The notes: generated by a model from the sequence alone, not told the origin. A stretch of 64,000 bases of DNA from Bacillus sp. FJAT-42315 (GCF_002797375.1 NZ_KZ454941.1:664031-728030); one strand, 5' to 3'; counted from the first letter of the stretch, positions 36,174-47,823 are shown. Numbers and translations are program-made.

Positions 36174-37448
36174 ATGATGAAAATCGAAAAAGTAACAGGT
36201 GATTTGACGCTGAAACGATCGGTCGATAGCGGCACAGAAGAGCAACGTGCCACCGTTCAAGAGATTATTCGCACTGTCCGCTCACAAGGCGATCAAGCAT
36301 TAAGAGAATTAACGGAAAAGTTTGACGGAGCGAAATTAGATAGCTTAAAAGTCACACAAGAAGAAGTGAATGAAGCATATGAGCAATTGCCGAAGCAGAT
36401 GGTTGATATTATTCAAGAAGCGGCTGACAATATTTTCACTTTTCATCAAAAGCAACTGAGACAAACGTGGATGTACAGCGACCAATACGGCTCAATACTT
36501 GGTCAAAAAATGACCCCACTCGATTCAGCGGGTGTATATGTACCAGGAGGAACGGCTGCTTATCCATCGTCTGTACTCATGAATGTAATGCCGGCGAAAG
36601 TAGCAGGCGTTGAGCGAATTGTGATGGTATCGCCACCGGGCAAAGATGGCCGTCTACCAGCAGGAGTTCTTGTCGCTGCTGATATTGCGGGCGTGAAAGA
36701 AATATATAAAGTCGGCGGTGCTCAAGCGGTTGCGGCACTTGCCTACGGAACCGAAACGATTCAACCTGTGGATAAAATTACAGGGCCGGGAAATATTTAT
36801 GTGGCGTTAGCGAAACGAGAAGTATTTGGTGATGTTGACATTGATATGATCGCTGGACCAAGTGAAATTGCGGTGCTTGCTGATGACACAGCTTGTCCAC
36901 AAGAAATTGCGGCCGACCTGTTATCGCAAGCGGAGCATGACCCGCGCGCAAGCAGTGTACTCGTCACGACGTCTGATGCATTAGCAAAAGCGACAGCAAA
37001 AGAAGTCGAACGACAATTAGCGGAACTGCCGCGTGAAGAAATTGCACGTGCTTCGATTGAAAGCTATGGAGCGATCTATGTGGCGAAAGATATGGATGAA
37101 GCAGTGGCAACGATTAACCAACTCGCACCAGAACATTTGGAAATTATGACGGAACAGGCGTTAGAGATCGTCAAAGATATTCGTCATGCAGGGGCGATTT
37201 TTGTGGGACGCTACAGTTCGGAGCCTATCGGTGACTATTTTGCCGGGCCGAATCATGTGTTGCCGACGAACGGAACCGCTCGTTTTTCGAGCCCACTCAA
37301 CGTCGATGATTTCATGAAAAAGTCCAGCATTATTATGTATAGCGAACAAGCATACAATGAAAATTATCAAAAGATTGCCGCTTTTGCTCGATTAGAAGGA
37401 CTTGAGGCTCATGCACGAGCGGTCGAGATCCGAGCGGAGAAAAAATAA
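36174..37448 (+). CDS. hisD: Histidinol dehydrogenase
   Basis: Performs the last two steps, histidinol to histidine with two NAD. The 424-residue protein shows the family blocks [44 protein letters not shown] and the zinc and catalytic region [10 protein letters not shown] and APEHLEIM. Starts at GTG 36168, ATG 36174 and ATG 36177 are all possible; AAAAGG at 36158-36163 is close to all, so the start is uncertain by a few codons. It overlaps or abuts hisG. Confidence 0.95.
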   Translation: MMKIEKVTGDLTLKRSVDSGTEEQRATVQEIIRTVRSQGDQALRELTEKFDGAKLDSLKVTQEEVNEAYEQLPKQMVDIIQEAADNIFTFHQKQLRQTWMYSDQYGSILGQKMTPLDSAGVYVPGGTAAYPSSVLMNVMPAKVAGVERIVMVSPPGKDGRLPAGVLVAADIAGVKEIYKVGGAQAVAALAYGTETIQPVDKITGPGNIYVALAKREVFGDVDIDMIAGPSEIAVLADDTACPQEIAADLLSQAEHDPRASSVLVTTSDALAKATAKEVERQLAELPREEIARASIESYGAIYVAKDMDEAVATINQLAPEHLEIMTEQALEIVKDIRHAGAIFVGRYSSEPIGDYFAGPNHVLPTNGTARFSSPLNVDDFMKKSSIIMYSEQAYNENYQKIAAFARLEGLEAHARAVEIRAEKK

Positions 37449-37467
37449 CATAAATGAGGTGTCGAGT

Positions 37468-38061
37468 GTGAGTAAGCGGATAGCGGAATTGAATCGTAAT
37501 ACAAACGAAACGAAAATTAACTTGAATTTTTCGATCGATGGAGAAGGAAAAGCGGAGGTTGAGACAGGCGTGCCGTTTATGGATCATATGTTGGATCTGT
37601 TTACTAAGCATGGTCAGTTTGATTTAACGGTGAAAGCGGATGGAGATGTGGAAATCGATGATCACCATACGACAGAAGATATCGGCATTTGTCTTGGGTT
37701 AGCATTGAAAGAAGCGCTTGGAGATAAAAAGGGAATTAAGCGTTATGGCAATGCGTTCGTGCCGATGGATGAAACGCTCGCGCAAGTCGTTGTCGATTTA
37801 AGCAATCGTCCGCATTTCGAAATACGTGGAGCGGACTTTCCTTCGCAAAAAGTCGGTACATTTGATACGGAACTCGTTCATGAATTTTTATGGAAACTGG
37901 CATTAGAAGCACGAATGAATTTGCATGTCATTATTCACTACGGACAAAATACACATCATATGATTGAAGCGGTCTTTAAAGCACTGGCTCGCGCACTCGA
38001 TGAAGCGACGATGATCGATCCACGTGTGAAAGGTGTGCCTTCGACGAAAGGAATGTTGTAA
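37468..38061 (+). CDS. hisB: Imidazoleglycerol-phosphate dehydratase
   Basis: Monofunctional 197-residue manganese enzyme of histidine synthesis. Metal-binding histidine clusters appear as DHHTTEDIG and [31 protein letters not shown] is also diagnostic. A longer frame begins at 37402 inside hisD, but GAGGTG lies just upstream of GTG 37468, and the protein then opens [12 protein letters not shown]. There is no histidinol-phosphatase domain; that activity must be encoded elsewhere. Confidence 0.96.
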   Translation: MSKRIAELNRNTNETKINLNFSIDGEGKAEVETGVPFMDHMLDLFTKHGQFDLTVKADGDVEIDDHHTTEDIGICLGLALKEALGDKKGIKRYGNAFVPMDETLAQVVVDLSNRPHFEIRGADFPSQKVGTFDTELVHEFLWKLALEARMNLHVIIHYGQNTHHMIEAVFKALARALDEATMIDPRVKGVPSTKGML

Positions 38062-38697
38062 ATGATCGGGATTGTCGATTATGGAATGGGGAATTTATTT
38101 AGCGTCAGTAAAGCATTAGAGCGAATGAAAGTTCCTTATATTATTAGCGATTCGCCGGAAGAGCTGGATCAGATGAAAGGGTTAATTTTACCTGGGGTTG
38201 GAGCCTTTAAAGATGCGATGGCTTTATTGCAAAATACGAAGCTAGATCATTTTTTAAAAGGGTATGTGGAAAGCGGTCGTCCGCTCCTTGGGATTTGTCT
38301 TGGGATGCAGCTGTTATTTGAAGAAAGCGAAGAAAATGGCTGTTTTCAAGGACTGGGCTTATTAAAAGGCCGAGTCACTCGTATTCCGTCTGAACTGGCG
38401 GGGGAAAAAGTGAAAGTGCCTCATATGGGATGGAATGAGTTGACATTTCATCAAGATTCGCCTGTGTTGCAAGGAGTCGATCAAGGGTTTGTCTACTTTG
38501 TTCACTCGTACTATGTGAGTGAAATGAGAGAAGAGGATTTACTCGCAAACACAGTGTATAACGTTGGTATTCCGGCAGTCGTTGGCCATAAAAATGTATT
38601 TGGAATGCAATTTCACCCAGAAAAAAGTGGAGAAGTGGGCATGCAATTACTGAGAAATTTTGCAAAAGCAATGGAGCAATCGGAGGCGATATTATGA
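38062..38697 (+). CDS. hisH: Imidazole glycerol phosphate synthase, glutaminase subunit
   Basis: Class I glutamine amidotransferase of 211 residues supplying ammonia to HisF. The nucleophile lies in [11 protein letters not shown], and the His-Glu pair in [24 protein letters not shown] at the N-terminus is typical. The ATG directly follows the hisB stop, with AAAGGAATG as binding site inside hisB; the end overlaps hisA by four bases. Confidence 0.96.
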   Translation: MIGIVDYGMGNLFSVSKALERMKVPYIISDSPEELDQMKGLILPGVGAFKDAMALLQNTKLDHFLKGYVESGRPLLGICLGMQLLFEESEENGCFQGLGLLKGRVTRIPSELAGEKVKVPHMGWNELTFHQDSPVLQGVDQGFVYFVHSYYVSEMREEDLLANTVYNVGIPAVVGHKNVFGMQFHPEKSGEVGMQLLRNFAKAMEQSEAIL

Positions 38698-39422
38698 GTT
38701 TTGTCATCTATCCGGCGATCGATATGCGCGGTGGCAAATGCGTACGATTAACGCAAGGGGATTATAATAAGGAAACGATTTATGGCGATTCTCCATTTGA
38801 TATGGCGAAATCATTCGTTGACGAAGGAGCGGAATGGATTCACATGGTTGACCTTGATGGCGCGAAAGATGGGGAGCGGATCAATGACCGTTTTGTGATT
38901 GAAGCGGCGCAGAAGTTATCGGCGAAAGTGCAAATCGGTGGAGGCATTCGCACGGAAGAGGATGTTCGTCATTATTTAGATAATGGCGTGGATCGAGTCA
39001 TTATTGGTAGTTTGGCTGTTTCTAAGCCAGAGCTTGTGAAGGAATGGCTTCGTAAGTATGGAGATAAAATAGCGATCGGTTTAGATGCGAAAGACGGCTT
39101 TGTCGCCACACATGGTTGGCTTGAAACGTCTTCTTTAAAAGCAGTCGACCTTGGCAAGGAGTTAGCGGAGGCTGGAGCGGAAACGTTTATTTTTACCGAT
39201 ATTGCGACGGATGGCATGCTTTCTGGCCCGAATATTGAGGCGGTGGCGGAACTAGCTCGTGCTACAGGAAAAAGCGTTATTGCTTCTGGCGGAGTCAGTT
39301 CACTAGCGGATGTACATAAGGTGAAGCAGTATATACAGGACGGAGTAAGTGGGGTCATCGTAGGGAAAGCGATTTACACGGGTCAGTTTACTGTTCGAGA
39401 AGCATTGGAAGAGGTGAGGTAA
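38694..39422 (+). CDS. hisA: ProFAR isomerase (phosphoribosylformimino-AICAR-phosphate isomerase)
   Basis: A 242-residue TIM-barrel isomerase. Catalytic aspartates are in the [14 protein letters not shown] opening (first Asp) and the second half [15 protein letters not shown]. Phosphate-binding glycines are seen in [12 protein letters not shown] and [11 protein letters not shown]. It overlaps hisH (ATGA) and is followed immediately by hisF. Confidence 0.96.
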   Translation: MSFVIYPAIDMRGGKCVRLTQGDYNKETIYGDSPFDMAKSFVDEGAEWIHMVDLDGAKDGERINDRFVIEAAQKLSAKVQIGGGIRTEEDVRHYLDNGVDRVIIGSLAVSKPELVKEWLRKYGDKIAIGLDAKDGFVATHGWLETSSLKAVDLGKELAEAGAETFIFTDIATDGMLSGPNIEAVAELARATGKSVIASGGVSSLADVHKVKQYIQDGVSGVIVGKAIYTGQFTVREALEEVR

Positions 39423-40181
39423 ATGGTTACAAAACGAATTATTCCATGCTTAGATGTGAAGGATGGCCGGGTTGTTAAAGGGATTCAATTTGTGCAAATT
39501 CGCGATGCGGGTGATCCAGTCGAGCTTGCACGTATTTATGATGACCAAGGTGCGGATGAGCTTGTTTTTCTTGATATTTCGGCGTCTCATGAAGGGCGGA
39601 AAACGATGGTCGATGTCGTGCAAGCGGTCGCTTCGGAACTAGCGATTCCTTTTACTGTTGGTGGCGGAATTAACTCGCTTGATGATATGAAGCGGATGCT
39701 TCGTGCCGGGGCGGATAAAGTGTCCGTCAATACAGCCGCTGTCCTACGCCCAGAGTTGATTTCAGAAGGAGCCGACTATTTTGGCTCGCAATGTATCGTT
39801 CTCGCAGTGGATGCAAAGTGGGATGAGGCGCTCGGTTCATGGCGTGTGTATACACACGGTGGTCGCAAAGAGACGGAGCGTGAAGTAATTGCTTGGGTGA
39901 AAGAAGCAGTTGAGCGCGGGGCTGGTGAAATTTTATTAACAAGCATGGACAGTGACGGCGAGAAAAAAGGTTTTGATCTCTCCTTGACGAAGGCTGTGAG
40001 CGAGGCGGTCGATGTGCCGGTCATTGCTTCAGGTGGAGCAGGAAATGCCGAGCACTTTCTCGAAGTATTTAATGAAGGAAAAGCGGATGCGGCACTTGCA
40101 GCTTCCATTTTCCATTATAAAGAAACAAGCGTAAACGAAGTAAAAAGCTTTTTAAAAAGTCAAGGAGTGAAAATGAGATGA
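39423..40181 (+). CDS. hisF: Imidazole glycerol phosphate synthase, cyclase subunit
   Basis: A 252-residue TIM barrel that uses ammonia from HisH to make imidazole glycerol phosphate and AICAR. Catalytic aspartates appear in [16 protein letters not shown] (first) and [15 protein letters not shown] (second); [13 protein letters not shown] and [12 protein letters not shown] are the phosphate sites. It starts at the base after the hisA stop and overlaps hisI by four bases. Confidence 0.97.
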   Translation: MVTKRIIPCLDVKDGRVVKGIQFVQIRDAGDPVELARIYDDQGADELVFLDISASHEGRKTMVDVVQAVASELAIPFTVGGGINSLDDMKRMLRAGADKVSVNTAAVLRPELISEGADYFGSQCIVLAVDAKWDEALGSWRVYTHGGRKETEREVIAWVKEAVERGAGEILLTSMDSDGEKKGFDLSLTKAVSEAVDVPVIASGGAGNAEHFLEVFNEGKADAALAASIFHYKETSVNEVKSFLKSQGVKMR

Positions 40182-40813
40182 GTGTAAACATTGACGATTT
40201 AAAGTTTGATGAAAAAGGGCTAATTCCTGCGGTCGTTCAAGATGCGGCAACCTATGAGGTGTTGACACTTGCTTACATGAATAAAGAGTCACTGCAAAAA
40301 ACGATCGAATCCGGTGAAACGTGGTTCTTTAGCCGCTCCCGTCAGGAATTGTGGCATAAAGGAGAAACGAGCGGTCACACACAGAAAGTCGTCAATATTA
40401 AATATGATTGCGATCAAGATGCACTTGTTGTGTTAGTGAAGCCTGTGGGTCCTGCTTGTCACTTAGGAACAACTAGTTGCTTTGAGCACTCCTTGTACGG
40501 TGAGCAAACGGAAACACTGCCTTATGTCATTTTACATAAGCTAGAGGAAGTCATCGCTGAAAGAGAAGAAAACCGACCTGAAGGAGCGTATACGACATAC
40601 TTATTTGAAAAAGGCGTCGATAAAATTTTGAAGAAAGTCGGAGAAGAAGCAGCTGAAGTCATCATCGCCGCGAAAAATCGTGACAAAGATGAATTGCAAT
40701 GGGAATCGGCTGACTTACTGTACCACCTATTGGTCTTGTTGCGTGAGCAAAAAGTAGAATTGGCGGATGTTCTTGGTGTACTAGCGAAACGTCACGAGGA
40801 AAAATCGAAATAA
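40178..40813 (+). CDS. hisI: Bifunctional phosphoribosyl-AMP cyclohydrolase / phosphoribosyl-ATP pyrophosphatase
   Basis: A fusion of 211 residues for steps two and three of the pathway. HisI part: residues 1-115, with the metal motifs [17 protein letters not shown] and the Cys pair [12 protein letters not shown]. HisE part: about 118-205, an all-helical NTP-pyrophosphatase-like region with [13 protein letters not shown] and [13 protein letters not shown]. It is the last gene of the operon; a terminator follows. Confidence 0.96.
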   Translation: MSVNIDDLKFDEKGLIPAVVQDAATYEVLTLAYMNKESLQKTIESGETWFFSRSRQELWHKGETSGHTQKVVNIKYDCDQDALVVLVKPVGPACHLGTTSCFEHSLYGEQTETLPYVILHKLEEVIAEREENRPEGAYTTYLFEKGVDKILKKVGEEAAEVIIAAKNRDKDELQWESADLLYHLLVLLREQKVELADVLGVLAKRHEEKSK

Positions 40814-40821
40814 ATGAATGG

Positions 40822-40849
40822 AAAAGCGGGGGACGTGCCTCGCTTTTTT
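40822..40849 (+). terminator. Terminator of the his operon
   Basis: AAAAGCGGGG pairs with CCTCGCTTTT (one wobble) around a short loop and is followed by T residues. Confidence 0.85.
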
Positions 40850-40879
40850 ATCGTGTGGGTGAGGTGGGAAGGCGGTGGT

Positions 40880-41238
40880 GTAGGCGTTTCATCAACGTTA
40901 CGGAGCGCTTCTTCGATGTTGTATCCGTTTCATCAACGTTACGGAGCGCTTCATCGATGTTATAGCCGTTTCATCGACGTTACCGGACTGTTCTTCGATG
41001 TTATAGCCGTTTCATCAACGTTACCGGACTGTTCTTCGATGTTATAGCCGTTTCATCAACGTTACCGGACTGTTCTTCAATGTTGTAGCCATTTCATCAA
41101 CGTTATCGAGCTGTTCTTCGATGTTATAGCCGTTTCTTCAACGTTACAGGAGTGTTCTTCGATGTTGTAGCCATTTCTTCAACGTTATCGAGCTGTTTCT
41201 TCGCTGTTACCACCCGTTTCTTCAACGTTCCAGCGCCC
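40880..41238. repeat. Intergenic tandem array, 41-bp unit, about 8.5 copies
   Basis: Units begin at 40880, 40921, 40962, 41003, 41044, 41085, 41126 and 41167 (exactly 41 bases apart; the eighth is 42), with a partial ninth to 41238. Units 3 and 4 differ by one base; outer units are more diverged. Each unit holds two related halves, TTCATCAACGTTA and TTCTTCGATGTTR, so the ancestral period is about 20-21 bases (TTCWTCRAYGTT). A period of 41 rules out a conserved reading frame. It fills the gap between the his terminator and the yvcD promoter. Confidence 0.95.
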
Positions 41239-41302
41239 ACCCTCTTTTTCCAATAATGTCGCTATCCATTTTTGTTTTTTGCGCCTGATGATTTCTTTTA
41301 TA

Positions 41303-41311
41303 TGGTATACT
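41303..41311 (+). promoter_or_regulatory. Extended -10 promoter of yvcD
   Basis: TGG-TATACT at 41303-41311 fits the extended -10 form; no good -35 is visible at 17 bases. It is 36 bases before the start. Confidence 0.5.
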
Positions 41312-41346
41312 ACATAGGTTAAGTATAAATGGCTCGGAGGATTTAC

Positions 41347-42855
41347 ATGAGAAAACACTCAAAGTTACGGGAGGAGCAGGGGAAAGTGATCTCCTTTTTG
41401 CCGACAGGTGAGTATTATTATAAAAAAGGGTTAAAGGCTCTGAGTAAAAGGGAGCTACCTAAGGCAAAAAAATATTTATCACGTGCGATGGATTTAGAGC
41501 CGCTGGAGCCGATGATTGCTTGTCAACTAGCAATTGTTGAAACGGAACTTGGAAATTTTGAACAGTCGAATGGACTGCTTCATTTTATACTGGATGATTT
41601 AGATCCGCTCATTAGTGAATGCCATTATTTTTTAGCTAATAACTATGCGCATATGGGAATGTTTAAAGAAGCATTTAAACATGTGCAAGCTTATTTAGAG
41701 CAGGATGAGCAAGGGGACTTTCGCGACGATGCGGAAGATTTGTTAGATTTAATTACGATGGATGGCGAAGGAGAACTGGATGATCTTTATGCACAAGATG
41801 ATTTAATTACGATGCAGGAAGAGGCTCGTTTTCTTCTTGAGGGCGGTAGCTACGAAAAGGCCATTGAACGTTTAGAAGCCCTTATAGAAAAATATCCTGA
41901 TTTTTGGTCTGCTTATAATAATTTAGCACTTGCTCATTTTTATTTAGGACATATTGAAAAAGCTCATGATGTGCTCAATGATGTGTTGGAGAAAAGTCCA
42001 GGGAATTTACATGCATTAAGTAATATGGCGGTTTTTATGTATTACGAAAAGCAATACGGGTTACTGAAGGAGTTAGTTGAGCTTTTGAAGAAAATTAACC
42101 CGCTTTTGCCGGAACAACAATATAAGCTAGGAGCTACGTTTGCTTTAATTGGTCAATATGAAGAGGCGTATCGATGGTTAAAAAAACTGTATAAACGCGG
42201 CTTCGAGGGAGAATCATCGTTTTATTATTGGCTCGCTTATTCGGCTTACTTCACTGGGCGGGAGAAAGTGGCACGTAAAGCTTGGAAATACGTGTTGCAA
42301 CACAGCCCCGAAAAAGAAGGTTTGGAGCCTTGGAATGCAGATGATCGTCAAAAGGAAGGGCTGGAGCATCATCCAGCGACAATCGTCCGCCGATTAAATA
42401 GCGAATACGAAGAAGAGCGTTTATTCGGTATTTTTTTATTTTCGCTATCGGACGATCAAAAGCAGGTGATGAGTCATCCGGATTTTTGTGAGATTGAATC
42501 CCTTGATTTTCGGGAAAAAATATACTTAGCTACTGTGTTAGGGATGCCGATCACAGAGCAGTTGAAGGATGAAGCAAACGTTCAATTAGCTCATCAAACA
42601 GCGTTGATATTACATGGACAGTTTCAGCCGATCGGTGCGGAGGAAGCTGGCTTAATTATGTTGTGGTTTACCGTCTTTCATGAGATGGAGCAAGCAACAA
42701 AGATGAAAAATCCATCTGCTTTTGCGGCAGCGACAGAATATGTGTGGCGAAAGTTCCGTGGAGAAAAAGAGTCGCAAGCAAGTCTCGCTGAAAAGTATGA
42801 CGTATCCCTCTCGACAGTGAAGAAATATGTCAAATTTGTGAGGGAACATCTTTAA
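41347..42855 (+). CDS. yvcD: YvcD-like TPR repeat protein
   Basis: A 502-residue soluble protein made largely of tetratricopeptide-like helices (about 28-330; for example the repeats around YYYKKGLKALSKRELPKAKK and YNNLALAHFYLGHIEKAHDV). The C-terminus (about 455-502) carries a helix-turn-helix-like stretch, EKYDVSLSTVKKYVKFVREH. B. subtilis YvcD sits between the his region and trxB in the same way. Function is unknown, probably protein-protein interaction. ATG 41347 follows CGGAGGAT; an ATG 18 bases earlier precedes that site. Confidence 0.85.
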   Translation: MRKHSKLREEQGKVISFLPTGEYYYKKGLKALSKRELPKAKKYLSRAMDLEPLEPMIACQLAIVETELGNFEQSNGLLHFILDDLDPLISECHYFLANNYAHMGMFKEAFKHVQAYLEQDEQGDFRDDAEDLLDLITMDGEGELDDLYAQDDLITMQEEARFLLEGGSYEKAIERLEALIEKYPDFWSAYNNLALAHFYLGHIEKAHDVLNDVLEKSPGNLHALSNMAVFMYYEKQYGLLKELVELLKKINPLLPEQQYKLGATFALIGQYEEAYRWLKKLYKRGFEGESSFYYWLAYSAYFTGREKVARKAWKYVLQHSPEKEGLEPWNADDRQKEGLEHHPATIVRRLNSEYEEERLFGIFLFSLSDDQKQVMSHPDFCEIESLDFREKIYLATVLGMPITEQLKDEANVQLAHQTALILHGQFQPIGAEEAGLIMLWFTVFHEMEQATKMKNPSAFAAATEYVWRKFRGEKESQASLAEKYDVSLSTVKKYVKFVREHL

Positions 42856-42947
42856 TAAGCATAAAAATAGACGAATCGTGACACATTGAGTACGATATGA
42901 GTATAGAATGAAAAATACGTTTTAGGGTATATTTAAAATGAGAGTAA

Positions 42948-43919
<972 letters not shown>

Positions 43920-43978
43920 GACGGGAAAGTTTAATCGACTGTTAATGAAATCGTAATAGAGGTGAAATAATTTTCCGC

Positions 43979-44089
43979 TATACTATAATTAGCAGTTTAA
44001 TACACCCCCTAAGTATTAACGTATATCCCTACTTTATGAGGTTGCCTTGGTCACATAATCGATGTGAGTGAGGCAACCTGCTTTTTTTT
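43979..44089 (+). ncRNA. Candidate small RNA between trxB and yvcI
   Basis: Overlapping -10-like boxes (TATACT 43979-43984, TATAAT 43984-43989) are followed, without any open frame, by a C-rich stretch (ACACCCCCTAAG and ATCCCTAC) and then a strong terminator. A transcript from about 43996 to 44089 would be about 95 nt with single-stranded C-rich segments, a feature of Gram-positive sRNAs that pair with ribosome binding sites. No convincing -35 is visible. Confidence 0.4.
44039..44089 (+). terminator. Strong terminator upstream of yvcI
   Basis: AGGTTGCCT (44039-44047) pairs with AGGCAACCT (44071-44079); an inner CACAT/ATGTG stem extends it, and eight T residues follow. It may end trxB readthrough and a small RNA. 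Confidence 0.9.
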
Positions 44090-44209
44090 GAAAAAAACCT
44101 CTACTCTTATTACATTAACCTAGCATTGAGATCGGTGGAAAGAACATAGTATAATAATAAAAATAGTAAAATGCCGGCGTTTCGTCGAATCGTCTTGAGG
44201 TGATCACTT

Positions 44210-44668
44210 GTGCAACGTGTAACAAATTGTTTATTGTTAAAGGATGGCAAAATTTTATTGCTGCAAAAGCCGCGCCGAAACTGGTGGGTTGCTCCAGGTG
44301 GAAAGATGGAGGCTGGAGAATCGATCAGAGATGCGGCTATTCGTGAATTTCGAGAAGAGACAGGCATTTATTTACGCAATCCGAGTGTGAAGGGAATCTT
44401 TACTTTTACCATCAAAGAGAAGGATGAAATTATTTCTGAATGGATGATGTTTACCTTTTTTGCAACGGAAAGTGATGGAGTGAATATTGTAGAGAGTGAA
44501 GAAGGAAAGCTGGAATGGCATGCGATCGATATGATTAAAGAGCTTCCAATGGCAGAAGGAGATCGTCATATCCTTGAATATATGGTTCATGGATCAGGTA
44601 TTCTTTATGGGGCCTTTACATATACACCAGACTTTACGCTACTATCTTACCGATTAGATCCAAGCTAG
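44210..44668 (+). CDS. yvcI: YvcI-like Nudix hydrolase
   Basis: A 152-residue Nudix protein with the full box GGKMEAGESIRDAAIREFRE followed by ETGI, so it should hydrolyse nucleoside-diphosphate-X substrates with Mg2+; it is often annotated as 8-oxo-dGTP diphosphatase, but the substrate is unproven. The GTG start follows GAGGTGATC. It leads the yvcI-rapZ-yvcK-whiA-crh cluster, conserved across Bacilli. Confidence 0.9.
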   Translation: MQRVTNCLLLKDGKILLLQKPRRNWWVAPGGKMEAGESIRDAAIREFREETGIYLRNPSVKGIFTFTIKEKDEIISEWMMFTFFATESDGVNIVESEEGKLEWHAIDMIKELPMAEGDRHILEYMVHGSGILYGAFTYTPDFTLLSYRLDPS

Positions 44669-44689
44669 AAAAAGGAGAGGAGAAGGAAC

Positions 44690-45583
44690 ATGAATACAAA
44701 TTTAGGAAACGATGTGCAATTAGTCATTATTACCGGGATGTCTGGCGCTGGGAAGACCGTTGCTATTCAAAGCTTTGAAGACCTTGGTTTTTATTGCGTC
44801 GATAATTTGCCGCCGACGTTGCTGCCGAAATTTTTGGAGTTAATGAAGGATGCGAATAATCAAATGAACAAAGTAGCGGTCGTGATGGATATGCGCGGAC
44901 GAGAATTCTTTGATGATTTAATTAAGTCGCTTGATGAAGTGATCGAAATGGCCGAGTTAACGCCAAAAGTATTATTTCTTGATGCTGAAGATTCTGTGCT
45001 CGTTCGCCGCTATAAAGAAACAAGACGTTCTCATCCACTGTCTCCAACTGGCTTGCCGTTAGATGGAATTCGCCAAGAACGCGAGCTGTTAGAGGAGTTA
45101 AAGGGTCGGGCGCAATTTATTTACAATACATCAGAAATGAAACCGAAAGACTTACGTGAAAAAATCTTAACCGAATTTTCGTTAAACAAAAAGTCAGTCT
45201 TTACCGTAAATGTGATGTCATTTGGCTTTAAGCATGGTTTACCAATTGACGCCGATCTCGTCTTTGACGTTCGTTTTCTGCCGAATCCGCACTACATCGA
45301 CCATATGAGACCACGAACAGGGCTAGAGGAAGATGTCGCTACGTACGTATTAAAATGGAGTGACACGCAGAAGTTTTTAGAAAAGACAATTGATTTATTA
45401 ACATTTATGCTTCCACATTACAAAATGGAAGGAAAATCGCAGCTCGTCATTGCGATTGGATGTACAGGAGGACAGCATCGTTCTGTTGCTTTATCGGAAT
45501 ATATCGGCAATCATTTCTCGAATGATTATGAGACGCGTATTACACACCGCGATATTAATAAGCGCAAGGCGAAAACATTATGA
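44690..45583 (+). CDS. rapZ: RNase adapter RapZ / nucleotide-binding protein YvcJ
   Basis: A 297-residue P-loop protein with Walker A G-M-S-G-A-G-K-T at residues 16-23 and the RapZ-type C-terminal region ([29 protein letters not shown]). In E. coli RapZ directs RNase E to the GlmZ sRNA; in B. subtilis YvcJ hydrolyses GTP and affects competence. The Bacillus role is therefore less clear than the symbol suggests. It overlaps yvcK by four bases. Confidence 0.94.
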   Translation: MNTNLGNDVQLVIITGMSGAGKTVAIQSFEDLGFYCVDNLPPTLLPKFLELMKDANNQMNKVAVVMDMRGREFFDDLIKSLDEVIEMAELTPKVLFLDAEDSVLVRRYKETRRSHPLSPTGLPLDGIRQERELLEELKGRAQFIYNTSEMKPKDLREKILTEFSLNKKSVFTVNVMSFGFKHGLPIDADLVFDVRFLPNPHYIDHMRPRTGLEEDVATYVLKWSDTQKFLEKTIDLLTFMLPHYKMEGKSQLVIAIGCTGGQHRSVALSEYIGNHFSNDYETRITHRDINKRKAKTL

Positions 45584-46545
45584 AAAATCATCAACAGCCA
45601 AAAGTCGTGATTATCGGTGGAGGCACAGGCCTATCTGTTTTGCTGCGTGGTTTGAAGAAGCACCCGATCGATTTAACCGCCATTGTAACGGTAGCGGATG
45701 ATGGCGGCAGCTCTGGACGTTTACGTGATGAGCTCAATATTCCACCTCCTGGGGATATACGCAATGTGCTTGCCGCTTTATCGGATGTGGAGCCGTTATT
45801 AGAGAATATGTTCCAGCATCGTTTTAGTACAGCAAATGAACTATCGGGCCATTCACTTGGCAATTTAATGATCGCCGCCATGACTTCAATCACAGGTGAC
45901 TTTGTGCATGCTGTTCAGGAAATGAGTCGGGTGCTCAATGTCCGTGGAAAAGTATTGCCTGCGGCGAATCAAAGTGTCGTTCTTCATGCCGAGATGGAAG
46001 ACGGCACAGTCGTATCCGGCGAGTCGAAAATTCCTTACTCTGGTAAAAGAATTAAGCGCGTATTTTTAACACCGGGGGACATACAGCCTTTGCCTGAGAC
46101 AATTCGAGCGATTCGACAAGCCGACTTAATTATCGTCGGACCGGGAAGCCTTTATACAAGTATTTTGCCGAACTTACTCGTTCCGCAAATTGGAGAAGAA
46201 GTGTGCAATGCGAAAGCCCGAAAAGTATATATTTGTAATTTAATGACACAGGCTGGGGAAACGCTCGACTTCACCGCAAGCGATCATGTAAGAGCGATTT
46301 ATGACCATATGGCCTGTGCTTTTATTGATACAATACTCGTCAACAACGAGCCCATCCCGGCACAAATTCAAGAGAAATATAAAGAAGAGCTGGCGAAACC
46401 AGTCGTGTATGATATCGACCTCTTGAAATCATTAGGGCTCAACGTCATTTTTGATGATATCGTCACTAGAGAAAAGGGGATGATTCGTCATGACACAAAC
46501 AAAGTGGCGGACATCTTATCGAACTTAATTAAAGAAAAAAATTAA
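45580..46545 (+). CDS. yvcK: Gluconeogenesis factor YvcK (CofD-like)
   Basis: A 321-residue CofD-like protein with [14 protein letters not shown] near the N-terminus, [14 protein letters not shown] and [16 protein letters not shown]. subtilis YvcK binds UDP-sugars and is needed for cell shape and growth on gluconeogenic carbon sources. It overlaps rapZ and precedes whiA by 47 bases. Confidence 0.94.
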   Translation: MKNHQQPKVVIIGGGTGLSVLLRGLKKHPIDLTAIVTVADDGGSSGRLRDELNIPPPGDIRNVLAALSDVEPLLENMFQHRFSTANELSGHSLGNLMIAAMTSITGDFVHAVQEMSRVLNVRGKVLPAANQSVVLHAEMEDGTVVSGESKIPYSGKRIKRVFLTPGDIQPLPETIRAIRQADLIIVGPGSLYTSILPNLLVPQIGEEVCNAKARKVYICNLMTQAGETLDFTASDHVRAIYDHMACAFIDTILVNNEPIPAQIQEKYKEELAKPVVYDIDLLKSLGLNVIFDDIVTREKGMIRHDTNKVADILSNLIKEKN

Positions 46546-46592
46546 ACCTTATACTACAGAACGAGCATCTCAGATAGAGGGGGGTGTCTCAT

Positions 46593-47537
46593 ATGTCTTT
46601 TGCTTCGGAAACGAAAAAAGAACTAACGACCGTTGAAGGAAATAGTTGCTGTGCGAAATCAGAACTTTCTGCGCTTATTCGAATGAATGGATCACTTTCA
46701 TTTTCAAATCGCTTGCTCGTTGTAAATATTCAAACGGAGAATGCAGCGATCGCTCGAAGAATATATGTGTTATTAAAGAAAAACTATGAAGTGGAAGTAG
46801 AACTGCTCGTTCGTAAAAAGATGAGGTTGAAAAAGAATAATGTCTACATTGTTAGACTGAAGGAACACGCAAGAGAGATATTAGAGGACTTATCGATTAT
46901 TGAAACAGGATTCTCCTTTGTTCATAATATTTCAGCCAAGCTGATTGAGAATCAATGCTGTAAACGTGCTTACTTACGGGGATCATTCCTTGCAGGTGGA
47001 TCGGTTAATAACCCAGAAACTTCTTCTTATCATTTGGAGATTTTTTCCTTGTATCAAGAGCATAATGATGCCTTGAGTGAACTGATGAATACCTTTGATC
47101 TCAATAGCAAAACATTAGAGCGAAAAAAAGGGTTTATTACCTATTTAAAGGAAGCTGAGAAAATCACGGAATTTTTAAACATTATTGGTGCTCACAATGC
47201 CTTGCTTCGATTTGAAGATGTCCGCATTGTCCGCGATATGAGAAATTCGGTGAACCGACTAGTGAACTGTGAAACCGCTAACTTGAATAAAACGATTGGT
47301 GCAGCACTGCGCCAAGTTGAAAATATACGCTATATCGAAGAAGCAGTCGGTCTGCAAGTACTGCCAGATAAACTGCGCGAAATTGCGGAATTGCGAGTGA
47401 CGCATCAAGATGTCACATTGAAGGAACTAGGAGAAATGGTATCCGGGGGGAAAATTAGTAAATCGGGTATTAACCATCGTCTCCGTAAAATAGATGAAAT
47501 CGCTGACAAAATTAGAGCAAGCGAACCGATCGAATAA
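46593..47537 (+). CDS. whiA: DNA-binding protein WhiA
   Basis: A 314-residue protein fusing a LAGLIDADG homing-endonuclease-like fold without nuclease function (about 1-215) and a C-terminal helix-turn-helix (about 250-305, with [20 protein letters not shown]). In Bacillus WhiA affects cell division and chromosome segregation; in actinomycetes it is a sporulation regulator. ATG 46593 follows AGAGGGGGG and begins [11 protein letters not shown] as in B. subtilis; a GTG nine bases earlier is less likely. crh follows. Confidence 0.94.
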   Translation: MSFASETKKELTTVEGNSCCAKSELSALIRMNGSLSFSNRLLVVNIQTENAAIARRIYVLLKKNYEVEVELLVRKKMRLKKNNVYIVRLKEHAREILEDLSIIETGFSFVHNISAKLIENQCCKRAYLRGSFLAGGSVNNPETSSYHLEIFSLYQEHNDALSELMNTFDLNSKTLERKKGFITYLKEAEKITEFLNIIGAHNALLRFEDVRIVRDMRNSVNRLVNCETANLNKTIGAALRQVENIRYIEEAVGLQVLPDKLREIAELRVTHQDVTLKELGEMVSGGKISKSGINHRLRKIDEIADKIRASEPIE

Positions 47538-47559
47538 GAAAGAAAAGGGGGAAAACAAA

Positions 47560-47823
47560 GTGGTTGAAAAAACAACAAACGTGCAATTGAAGATGGGACT
47601 ACAAGCGCGTCCAGCAGCCTTATTTGTGCAGGAGGCGAATCGCTTTTCTTCGGAAATTTTCCTTGAAAAAGACGGCAAAAAAGTGAACGCCAAAAGCATT
47701 ATGGGCATTATGAGCCTTGCGATTAACCGTGGCTGTTCCGTTACGATCTCCGTTGACGGACACGATGAACAAAGTGCATTAGAGGCGCTAGTAGCCTTCG
47801 TTGAACAGGAAGGTAACTATTAA
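47560..47823 (+). CDS. crh: HPr-like catabolite repression protein Crh
   Basis: An 87-residue HPr paralogue. Residue 15 is glutamine in GLQARPA, where HPr has the PTS-phosphorylated histidine, while the regulatory serine is kept in AKSIMGIMSL. Crh can thus be phosphorylated only by HprK (encoded at 28010) and acts as a CcpA cofactor, not in sugar transport. A longer frame starts inside whiA; GTG 47560 is right because AAAGGGGGA lies eight bases upstream. A terminator follows at once. Confidence 0.96.
   Translation: MVEKTTNVQLKMGLQARPAALFVQEANRFSSEIFLEKDGKKVNAKSIMGIMSLAINRGCSVTISVDGHDEQSALEALVAFVEQEGNY

Noticed and set aside
40814-41047. A 77-codon plus-strand frame directly after hisI
   Set aside because: It has no ribosome binding site, runs through the his terminator and into the 41-bp array, and the period of 41 shifts frame each unit, so it is not a gene.
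40880-41238. CRISPR-like periodic repeats
   Set aside because: Units are directly adjacent with no unique spacers, and half units resemble each other; there are no cas genes. It is a tandem satellite.
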